Shown here: one piece after another, positions 43,877 through 53,815 of the stretch | Numbering within the stretch: the stretch's first letter is position 1 | Layout: each line of letters begins with the position of its first letter | Source: Kitasatospora sp. NBC_01266 | GTDB lineage: Bacteria > Actinomycetota > Actinomycetes > Streptomycetales > Streptomycetaceae | DNA length: 64,000 bases | Assembly: GCF_036242395.1 (NCBI RefSeq) | Contig: NZ_CP108458.1 | Span: 3,782,001-3,846,000 of the forward strand | Reading direction: 5' to 3' | Notes under the pieces: model-generated | Told to the model about the DNA's origin: nothing | Databases searched by the model: none | The model's input: the letters and a program-made list of their open reading frames with translations, nothing else | Program-made: the position numbers and the translations under genes

Positions 43877-44632
43877 ATGACGATCAGTCACCGCCGCCTG
43901 GGCGCCGGCGAGCACAAGGTCATCGTCCTGCACGACTGGTTCGGCACTACGGCGGGCTGGGGCCCGTTCCTCGACTACCTGGACAAGTCCGCGTTCGGCT
44001 ACGCCTTCCTGGACTACCGCGGCTACGGCGACCGGGTCGACGAGCCCGGCGACTACACGCTGGCCGAGATCGCGGCCGACACCCTGGCCCTGGCCGACGA
44101 GCTGGGCTGGGAGCGGTTCTCGCTGGTCGGCCACTCGATGGGCGGCAAGGCGGCGCAGCGGGTGCTGCTGGAGGCACCGCACCGGGTGCGCAAGCTGGCC
44201 GGCATCACGCCGGTGCCGGCCGCGGCCTACCAGCTGGACGAGGAGGGCCACGAGCTGTTCCACGCCGCCGCGCAGAACTTCACCGCCCGCCGGATGATCC
44301 TGGACCTGGCCACCGGGCAGCGCTCCAACCCGGTCTGGCTGGACCGGATGGTGGCCCGCTCCACCGCCACCAGCCGCACCGACGCCTTCCACACCTACAT
44401 GACCGACTGGACCACCCAGGACTTCGCCGCCAAGCTCGCCGGACTCGAACTGCCGGTCAAGGTCTTCATCGGCGAGCACGACCTGGCGCTCACCGCGGAG
44501 ACCTTCCGGGCCGGCTGGCAGCCGCTCTACCCGAACGCCGAGCTGGAGGTGCTGCCGGCCAGCGGGCACTACCCGATGTACGAGACGCCGGTCGCCTTCG
44601 CCAGCGCGCTGGAGGCGTTCCTGCGGGCCTGA
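43877..44632 (+). CDS. alpha/beta hydrolase
   Basis: This 251-residue serine hydrolase has the oxyanion-region segment [12 protein letters not shown] near residue 20, the nucleophile elbow [11 protein letters not shown] with Ser about residue 89, the acid Asp in FIGEHDLAL, and the His in [11 protein letters not shown]. Together these complete the Ser-Asp-His triad of alpha/beta hydrolase-fold enzymes. GGGAG at 43862-43866 precedes ATG 43877. It is a stand-alone esterase or hydrolase; substrate unknown. Confidence 0.9.
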   Translation: MTISHRRLGAGEHKVIVLHDWFGTTAGWGPFLDYLDKSAFGYAFLDYRGYGDRVDEPGDYTLAEIAADTLALADELGWERFSLVGHSMGGKAAQRVLLEAPHRVRKLAGITPVPAAAYQLDEEGHELFHAAAQNFTARRMILDLATGQRSNPVWLDRMVARSTATSRTDAFHTYMTDWTTQDFAAKLAGLELPVKVFIGEHDLALTAETFRAGWQPLYPNAELEVLPASGHYPMYETPVAFASALEAFLRA

Positions 44633-44658
44633 CCCGGATGGCGGCTACCCTTGGCCGG

Positions 44659-45489
44659 GTGGCCGCCATCGACATCCCCGCTCCGACCAGCAAGAAGCCT
44701 CTCCCCGAGGTCGGGCTGGACTTCCCCCGCGCCTGGGTCGAGTTCGCCGACCCCGCCGACCCCGAGCAGGTCTTCCGCTGCGACCTGACCTGGCTGACCT
44801 CCCGCTGGGGCTGCATCTTCGGCCAGGGCTGCCACGGCATCCGCCCCGGACGCGGTGAGTCCGACGGCTGCTGCACGCTGGGCGCGCACTACTCGGACGA
44901 GGACGACGAGCAGCGCGTGATCGGGCACGCCAAGCGGCTCACCCCGGAGACCTGGCAGTACTTCGAGCAGGGCACCGACAAGAAGGGCCGGCTCAAGCTC
45001 GACGGCGGCATCACCATGCTGGACGAGGACGGCGACCGGCAGACCCGCCGGGTGGACGGCGCCTGCATCTTCCTCAACCGCCCGGGGTTCGCCGGCGGCC
45101 AGGGCTGCGCGCTGCACACGCTGGCCCTCAAGGAGGGCAAGGAGCCGCTGGAGACCAAGCCGGACGTCTGCTGGCAGCTGCCGATCCGCCGCACCTACGA
45201 CTGGATCGACCGGCCGGACGACACCCGCTACCTGCAGGTGTCGATCGGCGAGTACGACCGGCGCGGCTGGGGTCCGGGCGGCCACGACCTGCACTGGTGG
45301 TGCACCAGCAGCCCCGAGGCCCACCAGGGGCCGGACCCGGTCTACGTCAGCTACCGTCCCGAGCTCACCGAGCTGATGGGCGCCGAGGCCTACGCGGTGC
45401 TGGCCGGGCTGTGCGAGCAGCGGATCAAGGCCAGGGGCGACCGGAAGCTTGCGCCCCATCCGGCGGACCCCAAGCGGCCCAAGAAGTAA
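44659..45489 (+). CDS. cysteine-rich conserved protein, metal-binding candidate
   Basis: This 276-residue protein has about nine cysteines in a pattern suggesting a metal or Fe-S site: [42 protein letters not shown] and DVCWQLP. It resembles the DUF3109/YkgJ type of zinc- or iron-chelating proteins, but I cannot assign it firmly. The GTG at 44659 is favoured, because TACCCT lies seven bases upstream and suggests a leaderless transcript; an ATG at 44638 is an alternative. It is convergent with nuoD, 10 bases away. Confidence 0.75.
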   Translation: MAAIDIPAPTSKKPLPEVGLDFPRAWVEFADPADPEQVFRCDLTWLTSRWGCIFGQGCHGIRPGRGESDGCCTLGAHYSDEDDEQRVIGHAKRLTPETWQYFEQGTDKKGRLKLDGGITMLDEDGDRQTRRVDGACIFLNRPGFAGGQGCALHTLALKEGKEPLETKPDVCWQLPIRRTYDWIDRPDDTRYLQVSIGEYDRRGWGPGGHDLHWWCTSSPEAHQGPDPVYVSYRPELTELMGAEAYAVLAGLCEQRIKARGDRKLAPHPADPKRPKK

Positions 45490-45499
45490 CCGGGCGCGG

Positions 45500-46657
45500 C
45501 TACTTGTCGATGTCGCCGACCACGAAGAACATCGACCCCAGGATCGCGACCATGTCGGCCACCAGGGTGCCGGGCAGCAGCTCGGTCAGCGCCTGGATGT
45601 TGTTGAAGGACGCCGAGCGGAGCTTGAGCCGCCACGGCGTCTTGTCGCCGCGCGAGACCAGGTAGTAGCCGTTGACGCCGAGCGGGTTCTCGGTCCACGC
45701 GTAGGTCTCGCCCTCGGGCGCCTTGAGCACCTTGGGCAGCCGCAGGTTGACCGGCCCGGCCGGCAGCCGCTCCAGCCGGTCCAGGCAGGCGTCGGCCAGG
45801 TCGAGCGAGTTGCCGGCCTGCTCCACCAGGCACTCGAACCGGGCCAGGCAGTCGCCCTCCTCGCGCAGCACCACGCGCAGCACGTCCTGGAGTTCGCCGT
45901 AGGCCAGGTAGGGCTGGTCGCGGCGCAGGTCGAAGTCGACGCCGCTGGCCCGCGCGATCGGCCCGGTGATGCCGTAGGCGTGCACGTGCTCGGGGGCCAG
46001 TACCCCGACGCCCGCCGTCCTGGCCCGGAAGATCTCGTTGCCGAGCACCAGGTCCTGGTAGACCGGCAGCTGGGCGCGGACGGCGGCGATCGCCGCCCGG
46101 ACCCGGCCGAGCCAGCCGGCCGGCAGGTCCTCCTTGAGGCCGCCGACCCGGTTGAACATGTAGTGCATCCGCCCGCCGCTGGCCTCCTCCAGCACCTGCT
46201 GGAGCTCCTCGCGGCTGTGGAAGGCGTAGAAGACGGGGGTGATGCCGCCCAGCTCCAGCGGGTAGGAGCCGATGAACATCAGGTGGTTGAGCACCCGGTT
46301 GAGCTCGGCGAGCAGGGTGCGGGTCCACACCGCGCGCTCGGGGACCTCCATGCCGAGCATCCGCTCGACGGCGAGCACCACGCCCAGCTCGTTGGCGAAG
46401 GCGGAGAGCCAGTCGTGCCGGTTGGCCAGCATGATGATCTGCCGGTAGTCCCGGGCCTCGAAGAGCTTCTCGGCGCCGCGGTGCATGTAGCCGATGATCG
46501 GCTCGGCCGAGACGATCCGCTCGCCCTCCAGCACCAGCTTGAGGCGGAGCACGCCGTGGGTGGCCGGGTGCTGCGGGCCGATGTTCAGCACCATGTCGGT
46601 CGCGGTGTTCTCGGCACCGGCACCGATGCCGACCGTGGTCTCCCTCAAGCTGCTCAT
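45500..46657 (-). CDS. nuoD: NADH-quinone oxidoreductase subunit D-like protein
   Basis: This 385-residue protein is homologous to the 49-kDa subunit of complex I, at the quinone-binding junction. Signatures are [15 protein letters not shown] (quinone-site His), [23 protein letters not shown] and the C-terminal [15 protein letters not shown] with [17 protein letters not shown]. The rest of the nuo operon is absent, so this is an isolated copy. Its ATG overlaps the stop of the MidA-type methyltransferase gene (ATGA). The human counterparts of these two proteins are enzyme and substrate, so the pairing is meaningful. Confidence 0.92.
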   Translation of the reverse strand: MSSLRETTVGIGAGAENTATDMVLNIGPQHPATHGVLRLKLVLEGERIVSAEPIIGYMHRGAEKLFEARDYRQIIMLANRHDWLSAFANELGVVLAVERMLGMEVPERAVWTRTLLAELNRVLNHLMFIGSYPLELGGITPVFYAFHSREELQQVLEEASGGRMHYMFNRVGGLKEDLPAGWLGRVRAAIAAVRAQLPVYQDLVLGNEIFRARTAGVGVLAPEHVHAYGITGPIARASGVDFDLRRDQPYLAYGELQDVLRVVLREEGDCLARFECLVEQAGNSLDLADACLDRLERLPAGPVNLRLPKVLKAPEGETYAWTENPLGVNGYYLVSRGDKTPWRLKLRSASFNNIQALTELLPGTLVADMVAILGSMFFVVGDIDK

Positions 46658-47661
46658 GCCTCCAGAGTGTGCCATCCCGGCAGCCCCGCGAAGCTGGGCG
46701 GTACCGGCATCCGGACGGCCTGCAGCAGCCAGCCGAAGCCGCCGAGCCCGGCGCTCGCGGTCAGCTCCGCCGCCTCCCCGGCGGCGGCCAGCGCCCGCAG
46801 GTACCCCGCCGGGTCGCTCGACGCCTGCGCGAGCGGCGGCCGGGTACCGGCCACCCCGAGCGCGTGCAGCGCGGCCCGCTGGGTTGTCCACAGGCTGTGG
46901 ACACCCGGCACGGCCACCGAGTCCAGCGCCACATGGGCCGTCAGGTCGCAGCTGCCGTCCGGCACCGGCGGCACCTCGCGCCCGTCCCGGAACCCGGTCA
47001 GGGTCCCGAAGACCGGCCGGTCCGACCTCCGGTGCGCGTAGTCCACCGCCACCGCGAGCCCCCGCTCCAGCGCACCGACCGCCGCCGCCCACGCCTCGTC
47101 CCGCGGCCCGCCCAGCTCGACCCGCTCCCCCGCGCCGCTGTCGCCCTGCGGCCACCAGCGCCGGCACCAGGCCGCGTCCGCCGCCGTCAACGGCGCCCCG
47201 AGCCGCTCCTCCCCCGTCCCGGTGACCTCGACGTAGCGCAGCACCCCCGACTCGTCCCACTCGGCGATCTCCAGCGGCACGTTGTCCAGCCACTCGTTGG
47301 CGAAGAGCAGCCCCACCGCCCCCTCGGGCACCCGCTCGGTCCACCGCACCTCGGCGGGCAGGCCCTCGGGGCGCGCGGCCAGCTCCACCCCGTAGGCCCG
47401 CAGCCGACCCGGCAGCAGGTCGCAGAGCGCGCCGACCAGCTCGCCGCGCCCGGCCCCGACGTCGATCAGGGCGATCTCGGGCGGGTGGCCGAGCGCCTCG
47501 TCCACCTCCAGCAGCAGCCGGCCCACCGCCGACGCGTACTGGGGCGAGGCGTGCACCGAGGTCCGGAAGTGCCCCGCCGGACCCTCCGGCCTGCGGAAGA
47601 AGCCGCCGTCCGCCCCGTACAGGGCCCGTTCCATGGCGGGGCGCCAGCGCATCCAGGTCAT
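46654..47661 (-). CDS. MidA/NDUFAF7-type SAM-dependent methyltransferase
   Basis: This 335-residue protein belongs to the SAM-dependent MidA family. The N-terminal [13 protein letters not shown] is the family start (YGxxGYY in many members), followed by [13 protein letters not shown]. The SAM motif I is [29 protein letters not shown] matches the ANExxDxxP active-site block. NDUFAF7, the human member, dimethylates an arginine of NDUFS2, the NuoD homologue. Here the gene overlaps nuoD by four bases, which strongly suggests the same enzyme-substrate relation. An in-frame upstream start is not needed. Confidence 0.88.
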   Translation of the reverse strand: MTWMRWRPAMERALYGADGGFFRRPEGPAGHFRTSVHASPQYASAVGRLLLEVDEALGHPPEIALIDVGAGRGELVGALCDLLPGRLRAYGVELAARPEGLPAEVRWTERVPEGAVGLLFANEWLDNVPLEIAEWDESGVLRYVEVTGTGEERLGAPLTAADAAWCRRWWPQGDSGAGERVELGGPRDEAWAAAVGALERGLAVAVDYAHRRSDRPVFGTLTGFRDGREVPPVPDGSCDLTAHVALDSVAVPGVHSLWTTQRAALHALGVAGTRPPLAQASSDPAGYLRALAAAGEAAELTASAGLGGFGWLLQAVRMPVPPSFAGLPGWHTLEA

Positions 47662-47755
47662 GCCCGCGACCGTACCGGGCTCCGACCTGCGGACGATGCG
47701 GGGATCGCTCTTGTGGCGGACGGGAGCGGCCCCCGCACCTGCCTAGGCTTGTCAC

Positions 47756-48958
47756 GTGCATCGTCTCTACGCCTGGCTTCGCGGACACCCCATGGTGGTC
47801 GATGGCGCCTGGGCGTCCATCGTGCTCCTCCTCGCGCTGCTGTCGGACATGCCCGACCAGGGCTGGCACCGCACTGCCCGCATCGTCATCGCGGTGCTGA
47901 TCTTCGCCCTGATGCTGGTGCGCCGCCGCTGGCCGAACGTGGCGGTGACCGCCGGACTGCTGCTGGGTCTGGTCCAGGCGCTCGCCCAGATCGAGCCGGA
48001 CGCCTCCTCGATCGGCTACCTGGTCTTCGTCTACACCGGCGCCGCCTTCGGCGTCCCGTGGATCTCCCGCTTCGCGCTGACCGGCGCCCTGCTCGCCGGG
48101 CCGCTGGCGGTCGGCATGCTGCACAAGACCGCGGACGACGGCCCGCCCGGTCACGGCTTCCTGCAGCAGGCCTTCATCGCCGCGCTGCTCTCCACCCCGT
48201 TCATCCTCTGCTGGGCCTGGGGCCGGCTGACCCGGGTCCGCGGCGCCTACCTGACCGAGCTGGAGGACCGCGCGAACCGGCTGGAGCGCGAGCGGGACGC
48301 CCAGGCCAAGGTGGCGGTGGCCGCCGAGCGGGCCCGGATCGCCCGCGAGCTGCACGACGTGGTCGCGCACAACGTCTCGGTGATGATCGTGCAGGCCGAC
48401 GGCGCGGCCTACGTGATGGACAACTCGCCGCAGCAGGCCAAGGAGGCGCTGGCCACCATCGCCTCCACCGGGCGCCAGGCACTGGTCGAGATGCGCCGCC
48501 TGCTGGGCGTGCTGCGCACCGCCGACGCCGCCGAGGAGTACGTGCCGCAGCCCAGCGTCGAGGAGCTGCCCGAACTGCTCGACCAGGTGCGCACCGCCGG
48601 ACTGCCGGTCGAGTTCTCCACCTCCGGCGAGGTCCGCGAGCTGCCCCGCGGGGTCGAGCTGACGGTCTACCGGATCGTCCAGGAGGCACTGACCAACGTG
48701 CGCAAGCACGGCGGCCCCAACGTCAGCGCCCGGGTCGCGGTGGACTTCGGCGACCGCGACCTGAACGTGCTGATCGAGGACGACGGACGCGGCAGCACCG
48801 ACGAGCAGCTCGCCCGGGGCGGCCTGGACGGGCAGGGCCACGGCCTGATCGGCATGCGTGAGCGGATCGGCATGGTCAGCGGCAGCCTGGACGCCGGTCC
48901 GCGGCCGGGCGGCGGGTTCCGGATCCGCGCCGTCCTCCCCCTCAAGACCGCCCGCTAG
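47756..48958 (+). CDS. two-component sensor histidine kinase, NarL-type partner
   Basis: This 400-residue kinase has four to five membrane segments in its first 155 residues, then a coiled-coil stretch (about 165-190) and the HisKA_3 domain [16 protein letters not shown] with phosphoacceptor His200. The ATPase domain has [11 protein letters not shown] (N box), IEDDGRGS (G1) and [13 protein letters not shown] (G2). This is the common actinomycete kinase type without a large sensing domain. GTG 47756 has no ribosome-binding site; TAGGCT lies six bases upstream, fitting a leaderless transcript. The response regulator follows 42 bases later. Confidence 0.95.
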   Translation: MHRLYAWLRGHPMVVDGAWASIVLLLALLSDMPDQGWHRTARIVIAVLIFALMLVRRRWPNVAVTAGLLLGLVQALAQIEPDASSIGYLVFVYTGAAFGVPWISRFALTGALLAGPLAVGMLHKTADDGPPGHGFLQQAFIAALLSTPFILCWAWGRLTRVRGAYLTELEDRANRLERERDAQAKVAVAAERARIARELHDVVAHNVSVMIVQADGAAYVMDNSPQQAKEALATIASTGRQALVEMRRLLGVLRTADAAEEYVPQPSVEELPELLDQVRTAGLPVEFSTSGEVRELPRGVELTVYRIVQEALTNVRKHGGPNVSARVAVDFGDRDLNVLIEDDGRGSTDEQLARGGLDGQGHGLIGMRERIGMVSGSLDAGPRPGGGFRIRAVLPLKTAR

Positions 48959-49000
48959 CCGGCCTCCGCCGGCCGTCCCGACAGAAGGAGAGCCCCCCAG

Positions 49001-49690
49001 GTGACCATCCGCGTGATGCTCGTCGACGACCAGGAACTGCTGCGCACCGGCTTTCGGATGGTCCTCCAGTCCCAGCCCGACATCGAGATCGTCGCCGAGG
49101 CCGGTGACGGCGCCCGGGCCCTGGAGGTGCTGGCCGGCACCTCGGTGGACGTGATCCTGATGGACGTCCGGATGCCCCGGCTGGACGGCGTCCAGGCCAC
49201 CCGGCGGATCTGCCTGGACGCCGAGGGCGTGCCGCTCCCGCAGGCGCCCCGGGTGCTCATCCTGACCACCTTCGACCTGGACGAGTACGCCTTCGCCGCG
49301 CTCAAGGCCGGGGCCAGCGGCTTCCTGCTCAAGGACGTGCCGCCCACCGAGCTGGTCTCCGCGATCCGCGCGGTGCACGCGGGCGACGCGGTGGTCGCCC
49401 CGACCACCACCCGCCGGATGATCGACCAGTTCGCCGAGGTGCTCCCGGTCCCCCAAGCGCAGCACGGCCCGCCCGCCCTGAAGGCGCTGACCGACCGCGA
49501 GCGGGAGGTCTTCCTGCTGGTCGCCCAGGGTCTGTCGAACGGCGAGATCGCCGCCGAGCTGACCCTCTCGGAGGCCACCGTGAAGACCCATGTCGGGCGG
49601 ATCCTGGCCAAGCTCAGCCTGCGCGACCGGGTCCAGGCCGTGGTGCTCGCCTACGAGGCCGGGCTGGTCCGGGCGGGCGGCCAGGGCTAG
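49001..49690 (+). CDS. NarL/FixJ-family response regulator
   Basis: This 229-residue regulator has a receiver domain (acidic pocket Asp9-Asp10, phosphoacceptor Asp55 in VILMDVRMP, Lys in FLLKDVP) and a LuxR-type HTH (about 160-220; [20 protein letters not shown], then [14 protein letters not shown]). It starts at GTG 49001 with GGAG upstream and is the partner of the preceding kinase. It should activate or repress target promoters when phosphorylated; the target genes are not evident. Confidence 0.96.
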   Translation: MTIRVMLVDDQELLRTGFRMVLQSQPDIEIVAEAGDGARALEVLAGTSVDVILMDVRMPRLDGVQATRRICLDAEGVPLPQAPRVLILTTFDLDEYAFAALKAGASGFLLKDVPPTELVSAIRAVHAGDAVVAPTTTRRMIDQFAEVLPVPQAQHGPPALKALTDREREVFLLVAQGLSNGEIAAELTLSEATVKTHVGRILAKLSLRDRVQAVVLAYEAGLVRAGGQG

Positions 49691-49809
49691 GGGCCGGCGG
49701 CGGATACGGACAGCCGCACACAGCGCCGGGTACCGGGCCTGAGCCGGGCCGGGCGGGCCGTAGGATGGGACGGACCGTCTGGTACCCGTAGAGGACTGGA
49801 ACGCAGAAC

Positions 49810-50733
49810 GTGAGTACCTCCGACCTGTTCGACCTCCCCGACCCGGACGACCCGGCGGGCCGTCCGGCGCGCCTGGCCGTGGGCGTCGTCGGCACCGGAC
49901 GGGTCGGCACCGCGCTCGGCGCCGCCCTGCAGCTGGCCGGCCACCAGGTGGTGGCCGCCTCCGGCGTCTCCACCGCCTCCCGCCGCCGCGCCGAGGCGCT
50001 GCTGCCCGGGGTGCGCCTGGTGGCGCCGCCCCAGGTGCTGGCCGCCGCCGACCTGGTGCTGCTGACCGTCCCCGACGACGCGCTGGCCGACCTGGTCGCG
50101 GGCCTGGCCGCCACCGGCGCGATCCGCCCCGGCCAGCTGCTGGTGCACGCCTCGGGCGCGCACGGCGTCGGCATCCTGACCCCCGCCACCCAGGTCGGCG
50201 CGCTGCCACTGGCGCTGCACCCGGCGATGACCTTCACCGGCACCTCGGTCGACGTGGCCCGGCTGGCCGGCTGCCCCTTCGGGGTGACCGCCCCCGAGGA
50301 GCTGCGCCCGGTGGCCGAGGCCCTGGTGGTGGAGATGGGCGGCGAGCCCGAGTGGGTGCCCGAGCAGGTCCGCCCGCTCTACCACACCGCCCTCGCGCAC
50401 GGCGCGAACCACCTGGTCACCCTGGTCGCGCAAGCCATCGAGCTGCTGCGCGAGGCCGGGGTGGCCGAGCCGGGCCGGCTGCTCGCCCCGCTGCTCGGCG
50501 CCGCGCTGGACAACAGCCTGCGGGCCGGCGACGCGGCACTGACCGGTCCGGTGGCCCGCGGCGACGCGGGCACCGTGCGCCGCCACCTGGCACAGCTGAC
50601 TACCGTGTCCCCGGACATCCCGGCGGCCTACCGGGCGATGGCGAAGGCCACCGCGCAGCGGGCGCTGGCGCACGGGACGCTGACGGACGAAGCGGCGGCC
50701 TCGCTGCTGGACGTACTCAACGAGGAGATCTGA
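49810..50733 (+). CDS. Rossmann-fold DUF2520-type protein in the pantothenate operon
   Basis: This 307-residue protein has an N-terminal Rossmann domain ([17 protein letters not shown], then [18 protein letters not shown]), then [11 protein letters not shown] and [12 protein letters not shown], and a helical C-terminal domain ([19 protein letters not shown]), together typical of DUF2520 proteins. The architecture parallels ketopantoate reductase and 6-phosphogluconate dehydrogenase-like enzymes. Its stop overlaps the panC start (TGATG). The mycobacterial equivalent also sits next to panC and panD. A ketopantoate reductase-like role is a hypothesis; no panE is visible in the window. It starts at GTG 49810. 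Confidence 0.85.
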   Translation: MSTSDLFDLPDPDDPAGRPARLAVGVVGTGRVGTALGAALQLAGHQVVAASGVSTASRRRAEALLPGVRLVAPPQVLAAADLVLLTVPDDALADLVAGLAATGAIRPGQLLVHASGAHGVGILTPATQVGALPLALHPAMTFTGTSVDVARLAGCPFGVTAPEELRPVAEALVVEMGGEPEWVPEQVRPLYHTALAHGANHLVTLVAQAIELLREAGVAEPGRLLAPLLGAALDNSLRAGDAALTGPVARGDAGTVRRHLAQLTTVSPDIPAAYRAMAKATAQRALAHGTLTDEAAASLLDVLNEEI

Positions 50734-51629
50734 TGGCCCGCCCCAAGCCCGCCGCCAAGGGCCCCAAGGTCCGCAAGACCCAGCTGACCCACACCGTCTC
50801 CGACTTCGAGGCGGCCTTCTGGCCGGACGAGAGCCCGGTGGACAACGCGGTCGTGATGACCATGGGCGCGCTGCACGAGGGCCACGCCGCACTGATCCGG
50901 GCCGCCCGCAAGGAGGTCGGACCGGACGGCCGGGTGGCCGTGACGGTCTTCGTCAACCCGCTGCAGTTCGGCCCGAGCGAGGACCTGGACCGCTACCCGC
51001 GCACGCTGGCCGCCGACGTCCGGCTCGCCGAGGAGCACGGCGCCGACGTGGTCTTCGCCCCGCTGCCCGAGGAGGTCTACCCGAACGGCACCCCGCAGGT
51101 GCGGCTGGCGGCCGGCCCGATGGGCGAGCGGTTCGAGGGCACCACCCGGCCCGGCCACTTCGACGGCATGCTGACCGTGGTGGCCAAGCTGCTGCACATC
51201 ACCGACCCGGACTTCGCCTTCTTCGGCGAGAAGGACGCCCAGCAGCTGGCGATCGTCCAGCGGATGGTGGCCGACCTGGACTTCGACGTCGAGGTGATCG
51301 GCGTGCCGACCGTCCGGGAGGCGGACGGCCTGGCGCTCTCCTCGCGCAACCACTTCCTCTCCGAGACCGAGCGCGAGCAGGCGCTGGCGCTCTCCCGCGC
51401 CCTGTTCGCCGGGCGGGACGCCGCCGCGCGCGGCCCCAAGGCCGTGCGTGAGGCGGCCGCCCAGGTGCTGGACGACGCCTCGGGCGTCGACCTCGACTAC
51501 CTCGCCCTGATCGACCCGCACGACTTCGTCGAGGCACCGGACGACTTCCAGGGCGAGGCGGTACTGGCCGTGGCGGCGAAGGTGGGGTCCACCCGCCTGA
51601 TCGACAATGTTCGCCTCCAGGTCAGGTAG
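50733..51629 (+). CDS. panC: pantothenate synthetase
   Basis: This 298-residue ligase joins pantoate and beta-alanine using ATP. The nucleotide-binding HIGH motif is in MTMGALHEGHAALI (residues about 41-54). FVNPLQFGPSEDLDRYPR binds pantoate, FFGEKDAQQLAIVQ follows, and the KMSKS-like LALSSRNHFL closes the site. Its ATG shares a base with the stop of the preceding gene and it is followed 76 bases later by panD, which supplies beta-alanine. Full length with a Lys-rich N-terminal extension of about 15 residues. Confidence 0.97.
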   Translation: MARPKPAAKGPKVRKTQLTHTVSDFEAAFWPDESPVDNAVVMTMGALHEGHAALIRAARKEVGPDGRVAVTVFVNPLQFGPSEDLDRYPRTLAADVRLAEEHGADVVFAPLPEEVYPNGTPQVRLAAGPMGERFEGTTRPGHFDGMLTVVAKLLHITDPDFAFFGEKDAQQLAIVQRMVADLDFDVEVIGVPTVREADGLALSSRNHFLSETEREQALALSRALFAGRDAAARGPKAVREAAAQVLDDASGVDLDYLALIDPHDFVEAPDDFQGEAVLAVAAKVGSTRLIDNVRLQVR

Positions 51630-51705
51630 CTCAGACAACCCTTCGGCATGCACTCTCCCTCCCGGCCTGACAGCCGGGCGGCCCCAACTGGAGGCGTGAC
51701 CCGCG

Positions 51706-52122
51706 ATGCTTCGCACCATGTTCAAGTCCAAGATCCACCGTGCCACCGTCACCCAGGCCGACCTGCACTACGTCGGGTCGGTGACGGTGGACCAGGACCT
51801 GCTGGACGCCGCCGACATCCTGCCCGGCGAGCTGGTCCACATCGTTGACATCAACAACGGGGCCCGCCTGGAGACCTACACCATCGCCGGACCGCGCGGC
51901 ACCGGCGTGATCGGCATCAACGGCGCCGCCGCGCGGCTGGTCCACCCCGGCGACCTGGTGATCCTGATCGCCTACGGGCAGATGGACACCGCCGAGGCGA
52001 AGGCCTACCAGCCCAAGGTCGTCTTCGTGGACGCCGAGAACAAGATCACCGGCACCGGGGCGGACGCCGCCGAGGCCCCGCCCGGGACGGACACCCTGCG
52101 GGGCGACGCCGTTCACGTGTAA
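51706..52122 (+). CDS. panD: aspartate 1-decarboxylase (pyruvoyl enzyme)
   Basis: This 138-residue proenzyme makes beta-alanine for pantothenate. Self-cleavage is expected between Gly24 and Ser25 in [10 protein letters not shown], giving the pyruvoyl group; the numbering matches the Escherichia coli enzyme, which supports ATG 51706. Lys9 in [12 protein letters not shown] and YGQM near the end are also conserved. The C-terminal 15 residues ([16 protein letters not shown]) are a lineage-specific tail. It lies in the run panC-panD-nadB-nadC-coaX. Confidence 0.96.
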   Translation: MLRTMFKSKIHRATVTQADLHYVGSVTVDQDLLDAADILPGELVHIVDINNGARLETYTIAGPRGTGVIGINGAAARLVHPGDLVILIAYGQMDTAEAKAYQPKVVFVDAENKITGTGADAAEAPPGTDTLRGDAVHV

Positions 52123-52145
52123 CACCAGCCGACGGGAGCTCCACC

Positions 52146-53813
52146 ATGCCTGTGACCCACCGCCTCACCGCCCCCACCCCGGGCTGGACCGCCACCACCG
52201 ATGTCGTGGTGGTCGGCTCCGGCGTGGCGGGACTCACCGCCGCGCTCGGCATCCGCCAGGCCGGCCTGCGGGTGACGGTGGTCACCAAGGCGATGCTGGA
52301 CGACGGCTCCACCCGCTGGGCCCAGGGCGGCATAGCCGCCGCGCTGGGCGAGGGGGACACCCCCGAGCAGCACCTGGCCGACACCCTGGTGGCCGGGGCC
52401 GGGGTCTGCGACGAGCAGGCCGTCCGGCTCCTGGTCACCGAGGGCCCGGGGGCGGTGCGCCGGCTGATCGCGGTCGGCGCCGCCTTCGACACCGACGCCG
52501 AGGGCGAGATCCTGCTCACCCGCGAGGGCGGCCACCACCGGCGCCGGATCGCGCACGCGGGCGGGGACGCCACCGGCGCGGAGATATCGCGAGCCCTGGT
52601 CACCGCCGTGCGCGACGACCCAGGGCTCGAACTGATCGAGCACGCGCTGGTGCTGGACCTGCTCACCGACGAGAGCGGCCACGCGGCCGGCCTGACCCTG
52701 CACGTGATGGGCGAGGGCCAGCGCGACGGGGTGGGCGCGCTGCGGGCCAAGGCCGTGGTGCTGGCCACCGGCGGCATGGGCCAGGTCTTCTCGGCCACCA
52801 CCAACCCGCCGGTCTCCACCGGCGACGGCGTGGCGCTCGCGCTGCGGGCCGGCGCCGAGGTGGCCGACCTGGAGTTCGTCCAGTTCCACCCGACCGTGCT
52901 CTGGCTCGGCCCCGAGGCGCACGGCCAGCAGCCGCTGATCTCCGAGGCGGTCCGCGGCGAGGGCGCCTACCTGGTGGACGCCGCCGGCACCCGCTTCATG
53001 CTGGGGCGGCACGAGCTCAACGAGCTGGCCCCGCGCGACATCGTGGCCAAGGCGATCACCCGGCAGATGCAGGCGCAGGACGCCGACCACATGTACCTGG
53101 ACGGGCGGCACTTCGGCGCCGCCATGTGGGCCGAGCGGTTCCCGACCATCCTGGCCTCCTGCCGCTCGCACGGGATCGACCCGGTCACCGAGCTGATCCC
53201 GATCGCCCCGGCCGCGCACTACGCCTCCGGCGGGGTCCGCACCGACCTGCGCGGGCGCACCTCGGTGCCCGGCCTGTACGCCTGCGGCGAGGTGGCCTGC
53301 ACCGGGGTGCACGGCGCCAACCGGCTGGCCTCCAACTCGCTGCTGGAAGGCCTGGTCTTCGCCGAGCGGATCGCCGCCGAGCTGACCGAGCGGCACCGGG
53401 CCGGCGAGCTGCCCGAGCGCGTGGTGGACGTGCCCGCCGCGCGGGCCGCCCGGCCCGTCGCGCTGCCCGCACCCGAGGCCCGGGCCCAGGTCCAGCAGCT
53501 GATGTCGCGCGGCACCGGCGTGCTGCGCTCGGCCGCCAGCATGGCCGCCACCGCCGAGGGCCTGGCCGCGCTGGCCGAGGGCGCCGCCGCGCACGTCGCC
53601 GAGGAGAAGCCGGCCGACCCCCGGGTGGAGACCTGGGAGGCGGCCAACCTGCTGCTGGTCGCCACCGCCCTGGTGACCGCCGCGGCCCGCCGCGCCGAGA
53701 CCCGCGGCTGCCACTGGCGCGAGGACTTCCCCGAGCGGGACGACGCCCACTGGCAGCGCCACCTGATCACCACCCTGACCGCGGACGGCCTGCGGGTCAC
53801 TGAGGAGCACTGA
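52146..53813 (+). CDS. nadB: L-aspartate oxidase
   Basis: This 555-residue flavoenzyme oxidises aspartate to iminoaspartate, the first step of de novo NAD synthesis. The FAD motif is VVVGSGVAGLTAALG at residues about 20-34. Active-site features are STRWAQGGIAAAL and VQFHPTVLW, plus HYASGGVRTD and NRLASNSLLEGLVFAERI, which are the classic NadB blocks. The N-terminal 15 residues are a leader before the flavin domain. It ends two bases before nadC. There is no nadA between them in this window. Confidence 0.95.
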   Translation: MPVTHRLTAPTPGWTATTDVVVVGSGVAGLTAALGIRQAGLRVTVVTKAMLDDGSTRWAQGGIAAALGEGDTPEQHLADTLVAGAGVCDEQAVRLLVTEGPGAVRRLIAVGAAFDTDAEGEILLTREGGHHRRRIAHAGGDATGAEISRALVTAVRDDPGLELIEHALVLDLLTDESGHAAGLTLHVMGEGQRDGVGALRAKAVVLATGGMGQVFSATTNPPVSTGDGVALALRAGAEVADLEFVQFHPTVLWLGPEAHGQQPLISEAVRGEGAYLVDAAGTRFMLGRHELNELAPRDIVAKAITRQMQAQDADHMYLDGRHFGAAMWAERFPTILASCRSHGIDPVTELIPIAPAAHYASGGVRTDLRGRTSVPGLYACGEVACTGVHGANRLASNSLLEGLVFAERIAAELTERHRAGELPERVVDVPAARAARPVALPAPEARAQVQQLMSRGTGVLRSAASMAATAEGLAALAEGAAAHVAEEKPADPRVETWEAANLLLVATALVTAAARRAETRGCHWREDFPERDDAHWQRHLITTLTADGLRVTEEH

Positions 53814-53815
53814 CG

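Noticed and set aside
46658..50209. Extension of the nuoD frame far upstream to about 50209
   Set aside because: The extension is the antisense of the kinase, regulator and Rossmann genes. The ATG at 46657 with the ATGA overlap is the natural start.
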